Shown here piece after piece: positions 1 through 3,378 of a stretch of 5,545 nt of DNA (position 1 is its first letter; each line of letters opens with the position of its first letter). The DNA comes from Elusimicrobiota bacterium (GTDB lineage Bacteria > Elusimicrobiota > Elusimicrobia > UBA1565 > UBA9628), in assembly GCA_023700845.1 (NCBI GenBank), contig JAMPYD010000158.1:1-5545 (forward strand), written 5' to 3'. The translations under genes and the position numbers were made by a program. The notes below the pieces were generated by a model. It was not told where the DNA came from. It worked only from the letters and a program-made list of their open reading frames with translations, and ran no database searches.

Positions 1-164
1 ATGTAGCCCTCGATGAGGGAGACGGCCTCCGCCTCGCGCGCGGCCGGCACGACGATGCGGATCTCGGCGGGGATGTCCGACTCCCCGAGCTTCTCGGCCA
101 GCGACGACGCCTCGGCGAACTGCGAGGTGCGGAATACGACGCGGAGATCGCTTTCTTCGTTCAC
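1..164 (-). CDS. DUF2007-like small protein, partial (C-terminus beyond left edge)
   Basis: An open frame of 54 codons starts at a GTG (complement of 162-164) and runs off the left edge without a stop. The visible protein begins VNEESDLRVVFRTSQFAEAS and continues through KLGESDIPAEIRIVVP to EAVSLIEGY. This has a beta-strand, an 'F/S-EA--LAEKLGESDIPAE' helix, a second strand 'IRIVVP' and an 'A-EA-SLI' helix. The pattern resembles DUF2007, a small putative signal-transducing domain ('AE-I---LE--GIPA ... V-VP---AE-A'). The resemblance is from memory of the family pattern and is moderate; the loop between the two halves is shorter than usual. The GTG lies four bases after the stop of the SlyD-like gene, so it is probably the last or a late gene of the same operon and translationally coupled. 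No clear Shine-Dalgarno motif is visible, and no nearby ATG in frame offers a better start. The molecular role of the family is not established. Confidence 0.6.
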   Translation of the reverse strand, partial: MNEESDLRVVFRTSQFAEASSLAEKLGESDIPAEIRIVVPAAREAEAVSLIEGY

Positions 165-168
165 GGCG

Positions 169-612
169 TCAGGGGCGGATGATCTTGGACGGCGGCGGCT
201 CGACGGCGACGACCTCGATGTCGAAGTCGAGCGTCTTGCCGGCGAGCGGGTGGTTGAGGTCGAGCTTCACGGCGGCCTCGGCGATCTCGACGACGATCGC
301 GCGGAAGTCGCCCTCGGGGCCGGAGGCGCGCACGGTCGCGCCGACCTTGAGGTCGGGCATCTGCGCGAAGGCCTCGCGCGGGGCGGTGATGATCATCTCG
401 GGGTCGGCCTCGCCGTAGCCGTCCTTCGCGGAGATCGTGAGCTTCCGCTTGTCGCCGGGCTTGGCGCCCTCGAGGCCCGCCTCGACGCCGGGGACGAGCA
501 TGCCCTGCCCCTGCTGGTACTCGAGAGGCTCCCGTCCGGCCGAGCTGTCGACGATCTCGTCGCCGACCTTGAGCGTGTAGTGAATCTTGACCTTGGAACC
601 GGCTGCGATCAT
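169..612 (-). CDS. slyD: SlyD-type FKBP peptidyl-prolyl cis-trans isomerase / chaperone
   Basis: This 147-residue protein is a cytoplasmic FKBP-fold prolyl isomerase of the SlyD type, which catalyses cis-trans isomerisation of prolyl bonds and helps proteins fold. The first part of the FKBP domain (about 1-66) contains 'KVKIHYTLKVGDEIVDSS' (Y12 and D22 in the usual pocket positions) and 'GQGMLVPGVEAGLEGAKPGD'. It is followed by DGYGEADPEMI (about 64-74), which opens the insert-in-flap chaperone domain (about 67-119). The chain returns to the FKBP fold at the SlyD hallmark NHPLAGKTLDFDIEV (120-134). The metal-binding His/Cys-rich tail of Escherichia coli SlyD is absent, so nickel delivery is not implied by the sequence. 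The start at 612 is preferred because AGGAG lies six bases upstream. An in-frame ATG at 642 overlaps the stop of the preceding gene and would add ten residues, but it has a poorer ribosome site and the family begins near MIAAGSKV. No N-terminal signal peptide is seen. Confidence 0.93.
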   Translation of the reverse strand: MIAAGSKVKIHYTLKVGDEIVDSSAGREPLEYQQGQGMLVPGVEAGLEGAKPGDKRKLTISAKDGYGEADPEMIITAPREAFAQMPDLKVGATVRASGPEGDFRAIVVEIAEAAVKLDLNHPLAGKTLDFDIEVVAVEPPPSKIIRP

Positions 613-618
613 GGGGAG

Positions 619-623
619 CTCCT
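619..623 (-). promoter_or_regulatory. Shine-Dalgarno site of slyD
   Basis: AGGAG on the minus strand sits six bases before the ATG at 612. It decides the start of the SlyD-like protein in favour of MIAAGSKV over the ATG at 642, which has only a poorly spaced AAGG ahead of it. The motif lies inside the palindrome GGAGCTCC. Confidence 0.6.
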
Positions 624-638
624 GTGTTGCGGCGGGCG

Positions 639-875
639 TCATTGACCTTCGGGGCCCTTGGCGGCGGGCAGAGTCTTGCGGAGCTCCTCGAGGCGCCGGC
701 GCGTCGAGGCGGCCTGCTCCTGCACGGAGGCGAGGAACTTCTTCGCGTAATGGCCCTGGATGTCGTCGGCCTTGTAGTACGGGATCTCGAACTTCAGGCT
801 CTCGGCGGTCTGGTCGAGGCCGGCGAGCAGACGCTCGAGATACTCGGCCAGCTTGACGGGATCGGTGGGCTCCAT
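639..875 (-). CDS. Hypothetical 78-residue helical protein
   Basis: I do not recognise a family. The protein is short, charged and predicted to be almost wholly helical. There is an N-terminal amphipathic stretch (about 6-27, VKLAEYLERLLAGLDQTAES), a short aromatic break 'FEIPYYKADD' (29-38), then a second helix (about 41-69) with GHYAKKFLASVQEQAASTRR followed by RLEELRK, which could form a coiled coil. The tail 'LPAAKGPEGQ' is probably disordered. There is no signal peptide, membrane segment, Cys or catalytic motif. Its stop overlaps an upstream in-frame ATG of the slyD frame (ATGA at 639-642) and it follows the HMA-like gene by 44 bases, so it very likely shares their transcript. Third positions are GC-rich as in its neighbours, which supports real coding. 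The start at 875 (MEPTDPVKLA) is the only ATG in this frame before the helix; its ribosome site is weak. A helical partner or adaptor is a guess only. Confidence 0.7.
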   Translation of the reverse strand: MEPTDPVKLAEYLERLLAGLDQTAESLKFEIPYYKADDIQGHYAKKFLASVQEQAASTRRRLEELRKTLPAAKGPEGQ

Positions 876-894
876 GGGCCATTCTCACTTATCC

Positions 895-918
895 GACGCC
901 CGGCGTCAAATCGGCGTC
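895..918. repeat. Short direct repeat CGGCGTC x2 with an inverted partial copy
   Basis: CGGCGTC occurs at 901-907 and again at 912-918, an 11-bp period separated by AAAT. GACGC at 895-899 is the inverse of GCGTC at 903-907 and could form a 5-bp stem with a 3-base loop. The cluster fills much of the 44-bp gap between the HMA-like gene and the 78-residue gene. It could be a processing hairpin or a protein site. No T-run follows on either strand, so it is not a convincing terminator, and such short GC repeats can arise by chance here. Confidence 0.3.
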
Positions 919-919
919 C

Positions 920-1267
920 CTATTTGCCGAGGCGGTAGGAGATGTCGCGCAGGTCGTAGCGCGCGCCGAGGTTCGCGAGCCGCTCCGCGCGGCGCAGGGC
1001 CTTGCGCAGGGAGGCGACCGTCAAGGTCCGGTCGAGGCGGACGGCGATGTGGGCCGTGGATTTCTCGAAGTCCACGGAGGCGGATTCGACCTCCGGCAGC
1101 GCGGCCCACTCGGCCGCGATGGCGCGGGCGCACACGGTCGTGAGCAGGCCGGACACGGCGATCGTGTACCGGCCCGGCGGAAGCTCGGTGAATTCCCGCG
1201 CGGTCGAAGGCGCGGCGGCCGCGGGGCTCGTCAGGGCGGCGGCCAGCAGAAAAGCCAGGGCTCTCAT
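920..1267 (-). CDS. Exported HMA-like (heavy-metal-associated fold) protein with degenerate metal site
   Basis: The 115-residue protein opens with a clear Sec signal peptide: MRALAFLLAAALTSPAAAA, with likely cleavage near residue 19-20. The mature part (about 33-100) follows the beta-alpha-beta-beta-alpha-beta pattern of heavy-metal-associated domains. It runs RYTIAVSGLLTTVCARAIAA (strand, loop, helix), then ALPEVESASVDFEKSTAHIAV (two strands) and SLRKALRRAERLA (helix). In HMA proteins the loop reads GMxCxxC and binds Cu(I), Zn or Hg. Here it reads G40-L-L-T43-T-V-C46, so the second Cys is kept and the first is Thr. Metal binding may therefore be lost, altered, or completed by a partner. The C-terminus (NLGARYDLRDISYRLGK) is charged. 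It is the first gene of the minus-strand operon. The ATG is preceded immediately by GAGGA with almost no spacer, while a promoter-like element ends eight bases upstream, which suggests a leaderless or very short leader. The family assignment comes from the pattern, not a database match. Confidence 0.75.
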   Translation of the reverse strand: MRALAFLLAAALTSPAAAAPSTAREFTELPPGRYTIAVSGLLTTVCARAIAAEWAALPEVESASVDFEKSTAHIAVRLDRTLTVASLRKALRRAERLANLGARYDLRDISYRLGK

Positions 1268-1269
1268 TC

Positions 1270-1295
1270 CTCAATAGCATATCAGCCGTATTGAG
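1270..1295. repeat. Inverted repeat CTCAATA-N12-TATTGAG, candidate operator in the divergent promoter region
   Basis: CTCAATA at 1270-1276 is a perfect inverse of TATTGAG at 1289-1295, with centres 19 bp apart, close to two helical turns. A second, interleaved pair, CATATC (1278-1283) and GATATG (1295-1300), is also perfectly inverted. The left arm touches the minus-strand -10, and the right arm covers most of the plus-strand -35 (TTGAGA). A dimeric regulator bound here could control both directions. This is inference; no regulator gene is in the window. Confidence 0.45.
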
Positions 1296-1304
1296 ATATG
1301 TCCA
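1276..1304 (-). promoter_or_regulatory. Candidate sigma70-type promoter for the minus-strand operon
   Basis: On the minus strand, TGGACA (complement of 1299-1304; five of six to TTGACA) is followed after 17 bp by TATGCT (complement of 1276-1281; four of six to TATAAT). Transcription would start about 1268-1270, essentially at the ATG at 1267, giving a leaderless message. It overlaps the plus-strand promoter elements and the inverted repeat at 1270-1295. Confidence 0.45.
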
Positions 1305-1318
1305 TGATTTGTTAGGAT
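1291..1318 (+). promoter_or_regulatory. Candidate promoter for the histidine kinase - bioY operon
   Basis: TTGAGA (1291-1296) and TAGGAT (1313-1318, four of six to TATAAT) are 16 bp apart. If used, transcription would start about 1325, next to the GTG at 1327. The same bases contain AGGA (1314-1317), which lies nine bases before the GTG and could instead serve as a ribosome site on a longer transcript; both readings cannot apply to the same message. The assignment is weak. Confidence 0.3.
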
Positions 1319-1326
1319 GAGCGCGC

Positions 1327-2745
1327 GTGGATTTATTTGGACGAGCGTCGTGGGTCATGTTCGCCGCCGGAGCCATCCCGACCGGGCTGGCGGGCTGGTG
1401 GATCGGCACCCATGCCGGCCAGCCGATCGCCCTCGCCGCCGTGCTGATTTCGCTGTTCGCGCTGGCCGCCTCGCTGCTGGCGGCCTACCTCGCCTGGCGC
1501 TGGTTCGTCGCGCCCCTGCGCGAGCTCGAGCGCGGCCTCGAGCGCTGGACGCGCGGGGACCTCTCGACGCCCCTCGACGAGGCGCGCCTGACGGGCTGGC
1601 GCCGCCTCGCCGGGCAGTTCTCGCGGGCGCAGGACGACATGCGCCGCGCGCTCGACGAGGCCAACGCCGGGCTCGCGCGCGAGCGCGCCCGCCTCGAGAC
1701 GCTCGTCGAGCGCATTCCCGACGCCCTCGTCATCACCAACCTCCGGGGCGAGGTGATGTTCCTCAACGGCGCCGCCCTGCCGCTGTTTTCCGCCTCGCGC
1801 GAGGACGTGATGTCGGGAGGCAAGGGCCTGCTGCAGCCGCGGGACCCCTCGCGCTGGCGCCTGCGGGTGCAGGACGTCCTGAAGGCCCACACCTCCGGCG
1901 GCGTGATGGAGATTCCCGGCGCGGCGGGGGCCCCGCCGGCCAGCTTCCGCACGACGGTCACGATGTTCACCGACCCGGCGACGGGGGACTTCGGCGTGCT
2001 GATCATGCTGCGCGACCAGACTTCGGAGAAGCGCATCGAGGCGATGAAGGAGGAGTTCTTCCAGGCCGCGGCGCACGATCTGCGCGCCCCGCTGTTCGCG
2101 GTGCAGGGCTACCTGCGCCTGCTGAAGAAGTCCATCGAGCCCGACGCGCGGCAGAAGAACTGGCTCGAGGCCATCGACCAGTCCTGCGAGCGCCTGACCG
2201 CCCTCGTCAAGGACGCGCTGGACTCGGCCCGCATCGAGAGCGGCCAGCTCAAGCTCCTGCCCGCCGCCGTCCAGTCCTCCTCGATCCTGCGCCGCGCCGC
2301 GCGCCTGTTCCAGCCCATGGCCGACGAGAAGGGCGTGACGCTCGAGACGCGCCTGGCCGACGGCGCGCCGCTTTCGTTCGAGGCGGACGAGCGCCTCGTC
2401 GAGCGGCTGATCCATAATCTCGTCGCGAACGCGATCAAGTTCACGCCCCGCGGCGGGCTCGTGCTCGTCGAGGCCGCGGCGGCGGGCTCCGACCGGATCG
2501 AGTTCGTCGTCACCGACACCGGCCCCGGGATTCCCGAGGCCCAGCGCGCCGCCGTGTTCGAGAAGTTCCGCCAGCTCGACAGCGACCTTCCGAAGTCCGG
2601 CTTCGGCCTCGGGCTCGCCATCTGCGCCAAGATCATCAAGCTGCACAAAGGGGAGATATGGGTCCAGCACGCCAAGACCGGCGGCGCCCAGTTCGTCGTG
2701 CGCCTTCCCCTCGTGCAGATCGCCAAGGAGATGCTGAACAAATGA
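1327..2745 (+). CDS. Membrane PAS-domain sensor histidine kinase
   Basis: This 472-residue sensor kinase should autophosphorylate on a histidine and pass the phosphate to a response regulator that is not encoded nearby. Two membrane helices (about 7-27 and 35-57) are joined by only about seven residues (THAGQPI), so there is no extracytoplasmic sensor domain. A HAMP-like linker follows (about 58-115; APLRELERGLERWTRGDLS), running into a signalling helix. A PAS domain (about 123-230) starts at LVERIPDALVITNLRGEVMF and ends at LIMLRDQTSEKR. The HisKA H-box is QAAAHDLRAPLF with H250. In the ATPase domain the N-box is HNLVANAIKFTP (N364, N368), G1 is DTGPGIP (397-403), the F-box is FEKF (411-414) and G2 is GFGLGLA (425-431). 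All core residues are present, so it should be active. The +4 position of the H-box is Ala instead of the Thr/Asn linked to phosphatase activity. The start is GTG with AGGA nine bases upstream; the ATG at 1317 is out of frame. The last four bases overlap bioY. Confidence 0.95.
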   Translation: MDLFGRASWVMFAAGAIPTGLAGWWIGTHAGQPIALAAVLISLFALAASLLAAYLAWRWFVAPLRELERGLERWTRGDLSTPLDEARLTGWRRLAGQFSRAQDDMRRALDEANAGLARERARLETLVERIPDALVITNLRGEVMFLNGAALPLFSASREDVMSGGKGLLQPRDPSRWRLRVQDVLKAHTSGGVMEIPGAAGAPPASFRTTVTMFTDPATGDFGVLIMLRDQTSEKRIEAMKEEFFQAAAHDLRAPLFAVQGYLRLLKKSIEPDARQKNWLEAIDQSCERLTALVKDALDSARIESGQLKLLPAAVQSSSILRRAARLFQPMADEKGVTLETRLADGAPLSFEADERLVERLIHNLVANAIKFTPRGGLVLVEAAAAGSDRIEFVVTDTGPGIPEAQRAAVFEKFRQLDSDLPKSGFGLGLAICAKIIKLHKGEIWVQHAKTGGAQFVVRLPLVQIAKEMLNK

Positions 2746-3329
2746 AATCCCACGCCCGGACCTTCCCGACGCTCGCCGACGCTCTCTATCCGTCGACGGG
2801 GGCCGCCCACGACGCCGCCGCCGTCGTCGTGGCGAGCCTTTTCATCGCCGTCTGCGCCCAGGTCCAGATCCCCTTGCCGTTCACCCCGGTGCCGCTCAGC
2901 GGCGGCACGCTGGGCGTCCTGTACGCCGGCGTCCTCCTGGGCTCCCGCCGCGGCGCCGCCGCCGTGCTGCTCTATCTTCTGGAAGGCTCGGCGGGCCTGC
3001 CGGTGTTCTCCGGCGGCGCCGCGGGCTTCGTCCACCTGCTCGGCCCGACGGGCGGCTACCTGGCGGGCTTCCCCGTCGGCGCGTTCGCGGCCGGCCTCCT
3101 CGCCGAGCGCGGCTGGGACCGGACCCCGGGCCGCGCCTTCCTCGCGATGCTCGCCGGCAGCCTGCCTATCTTCGCCCTGGGCCTCGCCGGCCTTTCCCGC
3201 TTCGTGCCCGCCGAGACCTTGCTGGCGCAGGGGCTGTGGCCCTTCCTGCCCGGGGACGTGCTGAAGTCCGCCGTGTCCGCCGGCCTGCTGCCGCTGGGGT
3301 GGAAGCTCCTGGGCGGAAAGAGGAACTGA
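2742..3329 (+). CDS. bioY: Biotin transporter substrate-binding subunit BioY (ECF S component)
   Basis: The 195-residue integral membrane protein matches BioY, the biotin-capturing S component of energy-coupling-factor vitamin transporters. Family landmarks in order are QVQIPLPFTPVPLSGGTLGV (40-59), the small-residue helix VLYAGVLLGSRRGAAAVLLYLLEG (59-82), GLPVFSGGAAGFVHLLGPTGGYLAGFPVG (85-113) and the late LPGDVLKSAVSAGLLPLGWKLL (169-190), with the conserved D172-x-x-K175 pair. Several hydrophobic helices, probably six, account for most of the length. The motif after PVP is normally like TLQTL; here it is LSGGTL, a visible departure. The ATG overlaps the stop of the histidine kinase gene (ATGA), and AAGGAG lies eleven bases upstream (2725-2730), so translation is coupled. 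No ATPase or T-component gene is beside it: it may share a common ECF module encoded elsewhere or act alone, as reported for some BioY proteins. There is no room upstream for its own promoter, riboswitch or BirA operator, so expression should follow the kinase. Confidence 0.95.
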   Translation: MKSHARTFPTLADALYPSTGAAHDAAAVVVASLFIAVCAQVQIPLPFTPVPLSGGTLGVLYAGVLLGSRRGAAAVLLYLLEGSAGLPVFSGGAAGFVHLLGPTGGYLAGFPVGAFAAGLLAERGWDRTPGRAFLAMLAGSLPIFALGLAGLSRFVPAETLLAQGLWPFLPGDVLKSAVSAGLLPLGWKLLGGKRN

Positions 3330-3330
3330 A

Positions 3331-3350
3331 CCGGGGTTGACATGCCCCGG
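3331..3350. repeat. GC-rich inverted repeat flanking the -35 box
   Basis: CCGGGG (3331-3336) and CCCCGG (3345-3350) are inverted arms around an 8-base loop that contains exactly the TTGACA -35 box. The right arm is also part of the palindrome CCCCGGGG (3345-3352) in the promoter spacer. The repeat starts two bases after the bioY stop. It could be a repressor site on the kinase promoter or a hairpin at the end of the bioY message. No T-run follows, so it is not a standard intrinsic terminator. Confidence 0.35.
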
Positions 3351-3365
3351 GGACCCGCTTATACT
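3337..3365 (+). promoter_or_regulatory. Strong sigma70-type promoter for the CHASE2 kinase gene
   Basis: TTGACA (3337-3342, perfect consensus) and TATACT (3360-3365, five of six) are separated by 17 bp, the optimal spacing. Transcription would start near 3372, leaving only about seven bases before the ATG at 3379 and no room for a Shine-Dalgarno site. It lies in the only gap between bioY and the kinase, in the right orientation. Confidence 0.8.
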
Positions 3366-3378
3366 CAACGCTAATTAG

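Noticed and set aside
613..642. Longer SlyD start at the ATG at 642 (ten extra residues)
   Set aside because: It has only a poorly spaced AAGG, whereas AGGAG lies six bases before the ATG at 612, and the family starts near MIAAGSKV. The ATGA overlap with the preceding stop keeps it possible but less likely.
1317..2417. Plus-strand 366-codon frame starting at ATG 1317
   Set aside because: It is out of frame with the histidine kinase and gives an Arg/Ala/Pro-rich product without domains. The GTG at 1327 opens the real frame.
1333..2670. Minus-strand open frame of 445 codons opposite the histidine kinase
   Set aside because: It has low-complexity composition, no recognisable motif and full overlap with a kinase that has every catalytic box. 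It is a GC-driven shadow.
2700..2745. Biotin-responsive operator or riboswitch before bioY
   Set aside because: The gene overlaps the preceding coding region by four bases, and the DNA upstream is fully explained as histidine kinase C-terminus plus a ribosome site.
2109..3368. Minus-strand 419-codon frame across the histidine kinase and bioY
   Set aside because: It spans two real opposite-strand genes and has repetitive Gly/Gln/Arg/Glu composition, so it is a shadow.
3330..3378. Intrinsic terminator after bioY
   Set aside because: A 6-bp GC stem is present, but it has an 8-base loop and no T-run. It lies on a clear promoter, so I list it as an inverted repeat only.
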